64,000 nucleotides of DNA from JAXMHB01 sp046346965 (lineage in GTDB: Bacteria; Pseudomonadota; Gammaproteobacteria; Xanthomonadales; SZUA-5). The DNA lies in contig JAXMHB010000002.1 in the NCBI GenBank assembly GCA_046346965.1, forward strand, positions 124,001 to 188,000, in the 5' to 3' direction. A program made the translations under genes and the position numbers. Below are positions 41,977 through 51,383 of the stretch, in pieces (within the stretch, counting starts at the first letter, position 1; every line of letters starts with the position of its first letter). The notes under the pieces were generated by a model. It saw nothing but the letters and a program-made list of their open reading frames with translations, was not told where the DNA came from and did not search any database.

Positions 41977-42824
41977 AGCTCGCCCGCCTGGCGCTGCTGC
42001 TGTTGCTGAGCTTGCTGGCTGCCTGCAGCAGCAGCGGGCCGAAGCGCACACCGCATCGCGACGGCCCGCCGCCGGCCTACGAACCGCTGGACGGGCCGCC
42101 CAACGTGCCCTTCGATGTCGATGCGATTCCGGAACCCGTGCCCAAGGACGAGCCACTGGCGCGCTACGGCAATCACTCGCCTTATGTGGTGATGGGCAAG
42201 CGCTACAACGTGCTGCCGCGGCGCTCGGGTTATGTGGAGCGCGGCACCGCGTCCTGGTACGGCACCAAGTTCCACGGCCGCCTGACCAGCACCCGCGAGC
42301 CCTACGATATGTACGCCTTCACCGCGGCGCACAAGACGCTGCCGCTGCCGAGTTATGCCCGCGTGACGCGGCTCGACAACGGCAAGAGCGTGACCGTGCG
42401 CATCAATGATCGCGGGCCTTTCGTCGGTGATCGGCTGATCGATCTGTCCTACGCAGCGGCAGTGAAGCTTGGCGTGCACATCACTGGCACGGCGCCGGTG
42501 GAAGTGCGCGTGCTGGAGCCCGGCGCCGATCCGCCGGCGCCGGCGCCGCAGCCTCAAGCGCCGCGTACGCCGCCGATTGTGCAGGCTTCCGGGCACTTGT
42601 ACGTGCAGGTGGGCGCGTTCAGCACGCGTGACAATGCCTTCGCGTATCGTCGCCGCCTCGAATCGGCCGGCTTCGACGATGTGCGCGTCTACAGCGCGCG
42701 CAGCGGCAGCGGCACGGTGTGGCGGGTGCGCATCGGGCCGCTGGCGGACCGAGCAGCCGCGGATGCCGTGCGCGGCCGCGTACGCGCCGCCGGATTTGGC
42801 GAACCGCGCATTCTCGGCGACTGA
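41973..42824 (+). CDS. rlpA: Septal ring lytic transglycosylase RlpA with SPOR domain
   Basis: 283 residues. Outer-membrane lipoprotein: signal MKLARLALLLLLSLLAAC with the lipid-bearing Cys at residue 18. The double-psi beta-barrel (about 85-180) starts with RGTASWYGTKFHGRLTSTRE and holds KSVTVRINDRGPFVGDRLIDLS. A proline-rich linker leads to a C-terminal SPOR domain (about 205-283: HLYVQVGAFSTRDNAFAY), which binds denuded septal glycan. It overlaps mltB by four bases and lies in a cell-wall operon with mltB and the PBP5-type gene. Confidence 0.95.
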   Translation: MKLARLALLLLLSLLAACSSSGPKRTPHRDGPPPAYEPLDGPPNVPFDVDAIPEPVPKDEPLARYGNHSPYVVMGKRYNVLPRRSGYVERGTASWYGTKFHGRLTSTREPYDMYAFTAAHKTLPLPSYARVTRLDNGKSVTVRINDRGPFVGDRLIDLSYAAAVKLGVHITGTAPVEVRVLEPGADPPAPAPQPQAPRTPPIVQASGHLYVQVGAFSTRDNAFAYRRRLESAGFDDVRVYSARSGSGTVWRVRIGPLADRAAADAVRGRVRAAGFGEPRILGD

Positions 42825-42921
42825 ATGCCGCGCCAGCGGGTGATTGCGCCGCGGCGCCCCGGGCGCCACCATCGGCCCGATGACTCCTTCCTTGACCGCT
42901 TGCAACCCTTCTCGCTTGCCC

Positions 42922-44121
42922 ATGAACAGATTGTTGATCGCTGCACTGTTGCTGTCCGCCACGCTGGGTCTGGGTGCCCAGGAGGTCCCGCGCCCGGCGC
43001 TGCCGAAGCCGCAGCCGGTGCCGCAGGTGATCCCGGATCCGCCCACGCTGCCGGTGAAGGCGGCGATCCTGATGGAGTTCGCCACCGGCCAGGTGATTGC
43101 CGAGCAGGCTGCCGACGAACGCGTCGAGCCCGCCAGCATCACCAAGGTGATGGCCGCTTATGTGCTGTTCAACGAGTTGCGCGCCGGCCGGCTGAAGCTG
43201 GAGGAATCGGTGCGCGTCAGCGAGAACGCCTGGAAGCGCGGCCTCGGCGGCTCGCGCATGTTCGTCAATGCGGGCAGCGAGGTGCCGGCCAAGGATCTGC
43301 TGCTCGGCATGATCGTGCAGTCCGGCAATGACGCCACCGTCGCGCTGGCCGAGCATGTGGCCGGCAGCGAGGACGCTTTCGTCCAGCAGATGAATGCCTA
43401 CGCCCAGCAGATCGGCATGAAGTCCTCGCACTTCACCAATGCACCGGGCTTGCCGGATCCCGAGCACTACACCACCGCGCGCGATCTGGCCGTGCTGTCG
43501 CGGGCGATGATCGCCGAGTTCCCCGAGTACTACGCCTGGTACTCGACGCCTGAGTTCACCTTCAACGGCATCCGCCAGTACAACCGCAATGCCCTGCTGC
43601 GCCGCGACGAGAGCGTGGACGGCATCAAGACCGGCCACACCGAGTCGGCCGGCTTCTGTCTGGCCAGTTCCGCCAAGCGCGGCGACATGCGCCTGATCGC
43701 CGTGGTGATGGGCAGCCGCACCGAGGAAGCGCGCGCCCAGGAGAGCCAGTCGCTGCTGAACTACGGCTTCCGCTTCTACGAAACCCACAAGCTGTACAGC
43801 GCCGGCCAGTCTCTGGCACAACCCAAGCTGTGGAAGGGCGATGTGGAAACCGTGCAGCTGGGCGTCGCCAACGATGTGCTGGTGGTGATCCCGCGCGGCA
43901 AGTACGAGCAGCTGAAGGCACGCATGGACCTGCCCTCGCTGTTGATCGCGCCGGTGGAACAGGGGCAGCGCATGGGCACCATCTACGTGAGTCTGGACGA
44001 CAAGCCGCTGGTGGAAAGCCCGCTGGTGGCGCTGGCGCCCGGGCCCGAGGGCGGCCTGTGGCGGCGCATGGTCGACGATTTCTGGCTGTGGTTCGAGGAC
44101 GACGAGGACGCCGCCGAATGA
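42922..44121 (+). CDS. D-alanyl-D-alanine carboxypeptidase, PBP5/6 type
   Basis: 399 residues. Trims the terminal D-Ala from peptidoglycan pentapeptides. Signal peptide MNRLLIAALLLSATLGLGAQ; this ATG was chosen over two in-frame starts further upstream because the signal begins here. The penicillin-binding motifs are visible: SITK (Ser72, Lys75), SGN (134-136) and KTG (236-238). A C-terminal beta domain and an amphipathic end MVDDFWLWFEDDED (membrane anchor) complete the DacA/DacC architecture. It corresponds to dacA or dacC; which one cannot be told. The stop overlaps the ybeD start. Confidence 0.94.
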   Translation: MNRLLIAALLLSATLGLGAQEVPRPALPKPQPVPQVIPDPPTLPVKAAILMEFATGQVIAEQAADERVEPASITKVMAAYVLFNELRAGRLKLEESVRVSENAWKRGLGGSRMFVNAGSEVPAKDLLLGMIVQSGNDATVALAEHVAGSEDAFVQQMNAYAQQIGMKSSHFTNAPGLPDPEHYTTARDLAVLSRAMIAEFPEYYAWYSTPEFTFNGIRQYNRNALLRRDESVDGIKTGHTESAGFCLASSAKRGDMRLIAVVMGSRTEEARAQESQSLLNYGFRFYETHKLYSAGQSLAQPKLWKGDVETVQLGVANDVLVVIPRGKYEQLKARMDLPSLLIAPVEQGQRMGTIYVSLDDKPLVESPLVALAPGPEGGLWRRMVDDFWLWFEDDEDAAE

Positions 44122-44399
44122 TGACGATCACCCCCTCCGAACAGGCGCCCGGCCTGAGTTTCCCGGCGCTGCACGTGCTGATCGCCATGGGCCCGCCGGG
44201 CGAGCAGTTCGCGATCTCGATCGAATCCGCGCTGATCGAAGCCGGCGCCCGCCGCAGCCAGACCCCGCTCGCCAGCAAGCTGAGCCGCACCGGCCGCTAC
44301 CAGTCCGTGCACATCGAGGTCCACGTCGACACCCGCGAGGAACTTGAAGCGCTGTACGCCGTGCTGAAGGCGCACCCCGAGGTGGTGTACCGGCTGTAG
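44118..44399 (+). CDS. ybeD: DUF493 family protein YbeD
   Basis: 93 residues, a small ferredoxin-like alpha/beta protein: FPALHVLIAMGPPGEQFAIS at the N-terminus, SKLSRTGRYQSVHIEVHV in the middle, and a C-terminus LYAVLKAHPEVVYRL. It resembles regulatory ACT-like domains; its role is unknown. It overlaps the carboxypeptidase stop (ATGATGA). In many gammaproteobacteria ybeD is followed by lipB and lipA; here it is followed by a gene remnant and a WYL regulator instead. Confidence 0.9.
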   Translation: MMTITPSEQAPGLSFPALHVLIAMGPPGEQFAISIESALIEAGARRSQTPLASKLSRTGRYQSVHIEVHVDTREELEALYAVLKAHPEVVYRL

Positions 44400-44400
44400 C

Positions 44401-44571
44401 GCTGAGCGCGACAACGCGCGTACGCAAGCCTCGGCAGCGCACGGGATTGCAGTCATTCGCTTCTGGAACGATGCGTTCTTGCGAGACGTCCAGGGGACGC
44501 TGGAGGCGATGTGCAGCGCGGCTCAGGACCGATGGCAGGCCTTGGGAATGCGCCAAGTCCTGTCGCGATAG
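44401..44571 (+). pseudogene. C-terminal remnant of a DUF559-family gene
   Basis: Right after ybeD, 56 codons are open to a TAG at 44569-44571. They contain GIAVIRFWNDAFLRDVQGTLEAM, which is like the end of DUF559 (VSR-endonuclease-like) proteins with their VLRFWNxxVLxxxxxVLEAI pattern; here it is written in pieces, GIAVIRFWND and QGTLEAM. The N-terminal half of the domain and any start codon are missing, and the in-frame sequence upstream is the ybeD coding region in another frame. A decayed or partially deleted gene is the simplest reading. Confidence 0.6.
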
Positions 44572-44640
44572 CCCACCGCCCCGCGCGAGCGCAGGCGGCT
44601 GTCCGCTAAGATCAGCCATCCACAGCGGGCGTCTACTGGC

Positions 44641-45609
44641 ATGGATCGTTACGAGCGCGTCGTTCGGCTACACCGGCTGCTGCGGGTCAATCGCACCGGG
44701 GTCAGCGTGGAGCGGGCGATGGAGGAGACCGAGTCCTCGCGAGCGACGGTGTATCGCGATGTGGCCTTCTTGCGCGATGCGCTGGGCGCGCCGCTGGAGG
44801 TCGATGCGCAGACCCATCATTTCAAATACCAGCCCAGCGAGCAGGCGGTGTTCGAGCTGCCGGGGCTGTGGCTGTCGCCCGACGAAATCTACGCGCTGCT
44901 GATCGCGCGGCAGGCCTTGGCCTCGCAGAGCGAGGGCGCGCTGGCCGAGGCGCTGGGGGATCTCGGGCCGCGGCTGAAGTCGGTGGTGGGCGAGCGCATC
45001 GAGCACTTGTCACGTATCCGCGTGCTGCGCCAGGGCAGCCGGCGGCTGGATGAGGCCAGCTTCCGCGCGGTCACCGGGGCGCTGCTGGATCGCCGCCGCA
45101 TCAGCTTCAGCTACAAGGCGCGCTCGACCGGCGACGCCAGCGTGCGCACGGTGTCGCCGCAGCGGCTGACCCACTATCGCGACAACTGGTATCTGGACGC
45201 GCTCGATCACGACAAGCGCGGGCTGCGCAGCTTTGCGCTGGACCGGATCAGCGCGGTGCAGCTGCTGGAGGCGCCGGCGGAGGACTGGCCGGAGGCAGGG
45301 CTGGACGAGCATTTCGCCGCCAGCTACGGCATCTTCTCCGGACCGGCGCGCGCCTGGGCCACCATTCGCTTTTCGGCGCATGCCGCGCGCTGGGTGGCCG
45401 ACGAGCGCTGGCACGCCCAGCAGAAGGGCCGTTTCCTCGCCGATGGGCGCTACGAGCTGCAGCTGCCCTTCGGCAACGCGCGCGAGCTGCTGATGGACGT
45501 GCTGCGCTACGGCCCGGATGCCGAAGTCATCGCGCCGATCTCACTGCGCGAGGAAATGAAGCAGCTGCTCACGCTGGCCTTGGTGGGTTACGGCGCAAGT
45601 CCAAGGTAA
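44641..45609 (+). CDS. WYL-domain transcriptional regulator (YafY-like)
   Basis: 322 residues. DeoR-type helix-turn-helix at the N-terminus (RVVRLHRLLRVNRTGVS then ESSRATVYRDVAFLRDAL, about residues 5-45). A WYL domain (about 135-230) includes SPQRLTHYRDNWYLDALDH with the conserved WYL triad as WYL, and a WCX-like C-terminal extension follows. WYL regulators sense ligands, often nucleotides or nucleic acids, and are frequent near defence or stress genes. Its 3' end overlaps the convergent DUF2126 gene by 41 bases. Confidence 0.92.
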   Translation: MDRYERVVRLHRLLRVNRTGVSVERAMEETESSRATVYRDVAFLRDALGAPLEVDAQTHHFKYQPSEQAVFELPGLWLSPDEIYALLIARQALASQSEGALAEALGDLGPRLKSVVGERIEHLSRIRVLRQGSRRLDEASFRAVTGALLDRRRISFSYKARSTGDASVRTVSPQRLTHYRDNWYLDALDHDKRGLRSFALDRISAVQLLEAPAEDWPEAGLDEHFAASYGIFSGPARAWATIRFSAHAARWVADERWHAQQKGRFLADGRYELQLPFGNARELLMDVLRYGPDAEVIAPISLREEMKQLLTLALVGYGASPR

Positions 45610-48600
45610 AGGGATACTCCGGGCTGATTTCGGCTGGCTGCGGCTGCAGCGGGCCGGGCGTGTGGCCGTGGCGGAAAAAGCGCGCCAGCCGCCGGCTCTC
45701 GGCCTCGAAGGCGTTGACCGGAAAGCGCGTGTAGTTGCGGCCGCCTGGATGCGCCACGTGGTACTGGCAGCCGCCCAGCGCGCGCTGATTCCAGCGGTCG
45801 TAGAGGTCGAAGGTCAGCGGCGCATGCGGCGCGATCAGCGGGTGCAGCGCCGACGGCGGCTGCCAGGCCCGGTAGCGCACGCCGGCGACGAACTCGCCCA
45901 CCGTGCCGGTCGGGCGCAGTGGCACCTCGACGCCGTTGCACAGCAGCAGGTAGCGATCCGGTGCCAGACCGGTCAGCTGCACCTGCAGGCGTTCCACCGA
46001 GGAATCGACGTAGCGCACGCTGCCGCCGGCGGTGCCTTCCTCGCCCAGCACATGCCAGGGCTCCAGCGCCAGACGCAATTCCAGCTCGGTGCCGGCCAGC
46101 GCGTAGTCGCCAATGCGCGGGAAACGGAAGGACAGATGCGGCGCAAACCAGCGATCCTCGATCGCATAACCGGCCGCGCGGGTCTCGGCAAGCACGTCGG
46201 CCAGATCGCGCTCGATGAAGTAGGGCAACATGTAGCGGTCGTGCAGCTCGCTGCCCCAGCGCGCCAGTCGCGTCGGCTGGTAGGGCTGTTCCCAGAAGCG
46301 CGCCACCAGCGCGCGCAGCAGCAGCTGCTGCGCCAGGCTCATGCGCGCATGCGGCGGCATTTCAAACGCGCGCATCTCCAGCAGGCCGAGGCGCCCGGCG
46401 GACCCGTCCGGCGAGTACAGTTTGTCGATGCAGAACTCGGCGCGATGGGTGTTGCCGCTGACATCCACCAGCAGATGGCGCAACAGGCGATCGACCAGCC
46501 AGGGCGCCACCTCGCCGCCCGGCGCCGGCATCTGCCGGAAGGCGATTTCCAGCTCGTAGAGCGCGTCGTTGCGCGCCTCGTCGATGCGCGGGGCCTGCGA
46601 GGTCGGGCCGATGAACAGGCCGCTGAACAAATAGGACAGCGCCGGGTGGTTGTGCCAGTAGGCGATCAGGCTGCGCAGCAGATCGGGCCGGCGCAGGAAG
46701 GGCGAGTCGGTGGGCGTGGCGCCACCGAGCACCAGATGGTTGCCGCCGCCGGTGCCGGTATGGCGGCCGTCGAGCATGAACTTCTCGGTGCTGAGTCGCG
46801 TCTGGCGCGCGGTGTCGTAGAGAAACTGCGTGCGCTCGACCAGTTCATCCCAGCTGGCGCTCGGGTGGATGTTGACCTCGATGACGCCGGGGTCCGGGGT
46901 CACGCGGAACTGCGCCAGGCGCGGATCCGCCGGCGGCTCGTAGCCCTCCAGAATCACCGGCACGCGCAGCTCGGCGGCGGTGGCTTCGATGGCGCTGACC
47001 AGCGCCAGATAGTGTTCCAGCTGCTGCAGCGGCGGCATGAACAGGTACAGCCGGCCTTCGCGTGGCTCCGCACACAGCGCCGTGCGCGTGATGTCGGCGG
47101 GCGCCGGGCGCGTGCCGGTGGGCGCGGGGGCCTCGTGCAGGCTGGCGTACTGGTGCCGCCACTCGGTGTACGCCGGCAGTGGGCTGCGCGGCTGCGCCGG
47201 ATCGACCGGGTACAGCCAGGGATAGTCGGTGGCGCGCACCCAGGGCTGCGAATCGAGCGGCAGGCGATAGCCCATCGCGGAATCGCCGGGCAGCAGGAAG
47301 CAGTGCTCGGCGCGCAGGAACCAGCGCCCCGACACGAATCCTGCATCAGCGTGGCGCAAGGGCAGCACATGACCGACCACGCGTCCCAGGCCCTGGTCGA
47401 AAACACGCATCAGCCGCGCGCGTTCCAGCGGATCGTTCAGCCTGGGATCGCCGGGATCGACGTTGTCGGGCAGCCGACGCTCGCGCCACAGGTGGTAGTA
47501 CACATCTTCGAAGGCCGGAAACACGTGCTCGGCGCCCACGCCCAACCGCGCCGCCAACTGGCGCAGAAAGGCCCCGGCCAGTTCCGGCCCGACGCCGTAG
47601 TCGCGCACCTCGTCGGCATACAGCGCCGGATCCGACCAGATCGGCTGCCCGTCGCGGCGCCAGAAACAGTTCAAGGACCAGCGCGGCAGCTGCTCGCCTG
47701 GATACCACTTGCCCTGGCCGTAGTGCGCCAGTCCATGAGGCGCGTAGTGCGCGCGCAGCCGGTGGAACAGCTCGCCGGCGCGCAGGCGCTTGCTGGGACC
47801 GAGCGCCGCCGTATTCCACTCCTCGCCGTCGGGGTCGTCGATCGACACGAAGGTGGGCTCGCCGCCCATGGTCAGACGCACGTCGGCGGCATCGAGGCGG
47901 GCGTCGATGGCGTGCCCGAGTGCCTCGATGCGCGCCCACTCATCCTCGGTGTAGGGCTTGGTGACGCGCGGCGCCTCAAATACGCGGGTGAGCTGCATCG
48001 AATGCGCAAACTCGACTTCGCACTCGTCCAACGCACCGGTGATCGGCGCCGCCGAGCCGGGATCCGGCGAGCAGGCCAGCGGAATATGGCCCTCGCCCGC
48101 GAGCAGGCCGGAGGTGGGATCGAGGCCGATCCAGCCGGCGCCCGGCAGATAGACCTCGCACCAGGCGTGCAGATCGGTGAAGTCCGCGCTCGGGCCGGAT
48201 GGGCCATCCAGCGACTTCTGATCGGCCACCAGCTGGATCAGATAGCCCGAGCAGAAGCGCGCGGCGAAACCCAGGTGGCGCAACAGTTGCACCAGCAGCC
48301 AGGCCGAATCGCGACAAGAGCCCGAGGCCAGTTCCAGCGTGGTTTCCGGGGCTTGCACGCCCGGTTCCAGCCGGATCAGATAGGCGATGTCGCGGTTCAG
48401 TCGCTGATTGAGCCCGACCAGAAAGTCGACGGTGCGCTGTCGACCGCGTGCGATGCCGCGCAGATAGCTGGCGAAGCGCGGCGTCGCCGGTGTGATCAGC
48501 CGATAGGGCGCCAGCTCATGCGCCAGCGCGGCGTCGTAGTCGAAGGGGTAATGCTCGGCGTCCGGCTCCAGAAAGAAGTCGAAGGGGTTGTGCACCGCCA

Positions 48601-48853
48601 TCTCGACGACCAGATCGACCTCGATGCGCAGATGCTCGGTGCGTTCGGGAAAAGTGAGCCGTGCCAGATAGTTGGACTGCGGGTCCTGCTGCCAGTGGAT
48701 GAAATGGCCGCCCGGCTGCACATGCAGACCATAGGACAGCACGCGTGTCCGGCTGTGCGGTGCCGGACGCAGCCGCACCACCTGCGGACCCAGTTGGATC
48801 CGTCGATCGTAGCGGTACTCGGTGACATGGTTGAGCGCAACGTGGATCGGCAT
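45569..48853 (-). CDS. Transglutaminase-like / DUF2126 giant protein
   Basis: 1094 residues. The N-terminal transglutaminase-like part (about 1-290) has LASGSCRDSAWLLVQLLRHLG with the catalytic Cys (about 178) and DLHAWCEVYLPGAGWIGLDPT with His and Asp. The remaining roughly 800 residues are DUF2126: LTMGGEPTFVSIDDPDGEEWNTAALG (about 330), KFMLDGRHTGTGGGNHLVLG and AEFCIDKLYSPDG. This fusion is usual in proteobacteria, often beside alpha-E and circularly permuted ATP-grasp genes, which are absent here. Function unknown; a peptide-ligation or cross-linking role has been suggested for the gene cluster. The ATG at 48853 starts MPIHVALNHVTEYRYD. Confidence 0.9.
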   Translation of the reverse strand: MPIHVALNHVTEYRYDRRIQLGPQVVRLRPAPHSRTRVLSYGLHVQPGGHFIHWQQDPQSNYLARLTFPERTEHLRIEVDLVVEMAVHNPFDFFLEPDAEHYPFDYDAALAHELAPYRLITPATPRFASYLRGIARGRQRTVDFLVGLNQRLNRDIAYLIRLEPGVQAPETTLELASGSCRDSAWLLVQLLRHLGFAARFCSGYLIQLVADQKSLDGPSGPSADFTDLHAWCEVYLPGAGWIGLDPTSGLLAGEGHIPLACSPDPGSAAPITGALDECEVEFAHSMQLTRVFEAPRVTKPYTEDEWARIEALGHAIDARLDAADVRLTMGGEPTFVSIDDPDGEEWNTAALGPSKRLRAGELFHRLRAHYAPHGLAHYGQGKWYPGEQLPRWSLNCFWRRDGQPIWSDPALYADEVRDYGVGPELAGAFLRQLAARLGVGAEHVFPAFEDVYYHLWRERRLPDNVDPGDPRLNDPLERARLMRVFDQGLGRVVGHVLPLRHADAGFVSGRWFLRAEHCFLLPGDSAMGYRLPLDSQPWVRATDYPWLYPVDPAQPRSPLPAYTEWRHQYASLHEAPAPTGTRPAPADITRTALCAEPREGRLYLFMPPLQQLEHYLALVSAIEATAAELRVPVILEGYEPPADPRLAQFRVTPDPGVIEVNIHPSASWDELVERTQFLYDTARQTRLSTEKFMLDGRHTGTGGGNHLVLGGATPTDSPFLRRPDLLRSLIAYWHNHPALSYLFSGLFIGPTSQAPRIDEARNDALYELEIAFRQMPAPGGEVAPWLVDRLLRHLLVDVSGNTHRAEFCIDKLYSPDGSAGRLGLLEMRAFEMPPHARMSLAQQLLLRALVARFWEQPYQPTRLARWGSELHDRYMLPYFIERDLADVLAETRAAGYAIEDRWFAPHLSFRFPRIGDYALAGTELELRLALEPWHVLGEEGTAGGSVRYVDSSVERLQVQLTGLAPDRYLLLCNGVEVPLRPTGTVGEFVAGVRYRAWQPPSALHPLIAPHAPLTFDLYDRWNQRALGGCQYHVAHPGGRNYTRFPVNAFEAESRRLARFFRHGHTPGPLQPQPAEISPEYPFTLDLRRNPPRPA

Positions 48854-49064
48854 GGCAGGCTCCGGCAGACCTGCCTATGGTGAATGCTGCAGCGCGACAT
48901 TTGCAAGCCGAGTCCTGCGCTAAGTGATGGATTTTAGGAAGGATTTGTGCACCGCGCTGGGGCATGTGCGGGCGCGGTGGCGATGCTTGGTGCAGGGCCA
49001 GACGGTGCTTGCCGCGTGCCGCCGGACCCGCCCATAGTGCGGCAACCGGATTGCGAGTGTCCCC

Positions 49065-50329
49065 ATGCGCCGCCGCGCTGCCGCTGTGTTGATCGCGCTA
49101 TTGCTCGGTTGGCTGCTGGGACGCTGGGTGCCGTACCCCGCCGCTGCGCCACGGCCGGAAGCGGGCCCTGGCGCGCATGTGCAAGAGCAGGCTGAACCGG
49201 CGTGGAAGGTCGAGGCGATGTCGAGCGCGGACCTGCCAGTCGGCGCTCGCCAGGGCCTGGGCTTCGATGGTGCGGCGCGGCTGCGCGATCTGCCAGCCTG
49301 GCTGGACGATCTGGCGCGGCGCGGAGCCGCCGGTGAGGGTGCCGCGCTGGAGCAGCTGGCGCACTGGACCGACTACTGCGAACGCGCGCGCGGCGCCGCT
49401 GCGATGCAGCGCTACGGCGGACGCCAGGCACTGGATCTCGCCGATCCCGAGGTGCATGCGTGGTTTGCCGGTCTGATGCCCGTCTGCGCCGCGTGGATCG
49501 CACGCCAGCCTTGGCTGCAGACGCTGCAGGCCAAATGTCGGCCTGCAGTGGCGAAGGAGAGTGGCCCATGCTCGGCGCGCACGCTGTCGCAGGCACTGCT
49601 GGCCCGCGCACGGGACGCCGGCGATTGGGTGGCGCGCCTGCGTGGCGGCGCGGCGCTGCCCAGCCCCGATTGCGCGTCCGCAGCCTGCAGGCGCGAGCAG
49701 CAACGCGCGGTGCTGCTGGCGGCGTGGTCCACGCGCGATCCGCGCGTGTATGCCGAGATCGGCGAGCTAGGGAACCTCTGAATAAGTATCGTGGCCGCGA
49801 CGGCGGCTGAATCGGTCTCCAGCTAGGAAGTCGCCGAAGGGCATAGCTTGGCTCTCTGGCCGAGGTGGCTGACGACGCTGGAGGCCGATTCAGCCCCGTC
49901 CCGAAGGGTTGCGGCCAGAATCGTCCGCCGCGTCGTTCCGGTCCTTGGCCAGAGAGCCCGGCTATGCCCTGCGGACCGCGCCTAGCGGCAGACGATTCTG
50001 ACTCGCAACGCGGCTCACGAGACTTGTTCAGAGGTTCCCTAGGCTACCGCCTGGGGTTGTCCACGCTCGGGTCAGCCTATTTTCCCTACGATCCCGGTCG
50101 GCGCGAGGCGCTATGGACGCTGGCCGCCTGCCAGCTCGGCCTGCCCTGCGGGCCCGAGCATCGCAGCGTGCAACTGGCCTGCCTGAGCGGGCTGTGTGGT
50201 TATCGCGACTATGCCGACTACGTCTACGATCAGCGCCTTAGTCCCGCAGATCGTCGCCATGTGGAGGCGCAACTGCCGTCGCTGGTGGCGATCCTCAAGG
50301 CCGGCGATGTGGACGCCTTGTGGCGATGA
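49065..50329 (+). pseudogene. Uncharacterised exported protein gene split by a MITE-like element
   Basis: The frame opens at 49065 with an N-terminal membrane anchor or signal (AAAVLIALLLGWLLGRWV, residues 5-22). It runs to codon 235 at 49767-49769, then enters the element and stops at 49779-49781. The remaining coding sequence resumes at 50043. If the 268-bp element and one CTAG are removed, codon 236 is formed from bases 49770, 50043 and 50044, and the frame continues through GYRLGLSTLGSAYFPYDPGR to TGA at 50327-50329, giving 330 residues. Several spaced Cys pairs (LACLSGLCGY and TLAACQLGLPC) suggest disulfides. I do not recognise the family. Confidence 0.85.
49771..50038 (-). mobile_element. 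MITE-like palindromic element, copy 2 (268 bp, CTAG target duplications)
   Basis: The same element as at 3315-3579 in the opposite orientation, flanked by CTAG at 49767-49770 and 50039-50042. It differs from copy 1 by about ten substitutions and 3 bp of indels, so both copies are recent. The terminal repeat here reads GGAACCTCTGAATAAGTATC on the left. It contains no gene. It interrupts the coding sequence described for 49065-50329. Confidence 0.9.
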
Positions 50330-50399
50330 TGGCGTTGGCATGCCGCCCTCGGCGCGCGCGTGTCAGAATCCGGGTCGACGATTCTCCCGGACGCCTCCG

Positions 50400-51332
50400 A
50401 TGCCGGCCCAGCGACCTCACTATCGACTCGTGCAGACGGCCTCGGGCGCGCGCGTGGCGGTGGCCGAAGAGGCCTCGGGCAGTCGCTGGCTGGCCTATGC
50501 GCGCCTGATGCGTCTGGATCGGCCGATCGGCAGCTTGCTGCTGCTGTGGCCGACGCTGTGGGCGCTGTGGCTGGCAGGGGGTGGCGTGCCGCCGCTCAAG
50601 GTGCTGCTGATTTTCGTCGCCGGGGTGCTGCTGACCCGTTCGGCCGGCTGCGTGATCAACGATTACGCCGATCGCTGGCTGGACCCGCACGTCGAGCGCA
50701 CGCGGGCGCGGCCGCTGGCGGCCGGGCAGGTCAGCAGCCGCGCGGCGCTGGGGCTGTTCGCGCTGTTGATGGCGCTGGCCTTTGGCCTGGTGCTGCTGAC
50801 CAATACGGCGACCATCGTGCTGTCGCTGGCGGCGGCGGCGCTGGCGGTCAGCTATCCGTACATGAAGCGGCTGATCTGGTTCCCGCAGGTGGTGCTGGGC
50901 GCCGCCTTCAGCATGTCGATCCCGATGGCTTACACCGCGCTGGATCAGGCGATCGGTCCGGTCACGGTGCTGTTGTTCTGCGCCAATCTGCTGTGGACCA
51001 CCGCCTATGACACGCTCTACGCGATGGTCGATCGCGAGGATGACCTCAAAGCCGGCGCGCGCTCGACCGCCATTCTGTTCGGCGATCTGGATCTGATCGC
51101 CACCGGCATCCTGCACGCCAGCGCGCTGGCGACGCTGGCGCTGGTCGGCGTGCGCAGCGAGCTCGGCTGGCCCTGGTGGCTGGGGCTGACGTTGGCGGCG
51201 GCGCTGATGGGCTGGCAACTGTGGATCGCGCGCGAGCGCGAGCGCGGCGCCTGTTTCCGCGCCTTTCTCAACAACAACTGGGTAGGCGCGGCGCTGTTTG
51301 CCGGCGTCGCTGGCGCGCTCGCGCTGGGCTGA
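50400..51332 (+). CDS. ubiA: 4-hydroxybenzoate polyprenyltransferase UbiA
   Basis: 310 residues. Membrane prenyltransferase that attaches the polyprenyl chain to 4-hydroxybenzoate in ubiquinone synthesis. About eight or nine helices. The two aspartate-rich motifs are NDYADRWLDPHVERTRARPL (about residues 85-104) and YDTLYAMVDREDDLKAG (about 204-220). LMRLDRPIGSLLLLWPTLWAL at the start is characteristic. The ATG at 50400 was chosen, close after the disrupted gene; no ubiC is adjacent. Confidence 0.95.
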   Translation: MPAQRPHYRLVQTASGARVAVAEEASGSRWLAYARLMRLDRPIGSLLLLWPTLWALWLAGGGVPPLKVLLIFVAGVLLTRSAGCVINDYADRWLDPHVERTRARPLAAGQVSSRAALGLFALLMALAFGLVLLTNTATIVLSLAAAALAVSYPYMKRLIWFPQVVLGAAFSMSIPMAYTALDQAIGPVTVLLFCANLLWTTAYDTLYAMVDREDDLKAGARSTAILFGDLDLIATGILHASALATLALVGVRSELGWPWWLGLTLAAALMGWQLWIARERERGACFRAFLNNNWVGAALFAGVAGALALG

Positions 51333-51383
51333 GGGTCGCGCGGCGCGCCCTGACTTCGGGCCGCGTTGGCGCACAGCGACGTC

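Noticed and set aside
45662..48883. A 1073-codon open frame on the plus strand antisense to the DUF2126 gene
   Set aside because: It has no start-site signal, is rich in Arg, Gln, Ala and His with no family motifs, and mirrors the codons of a well-recognised gene. Long antisense frames are expected at this GC content.
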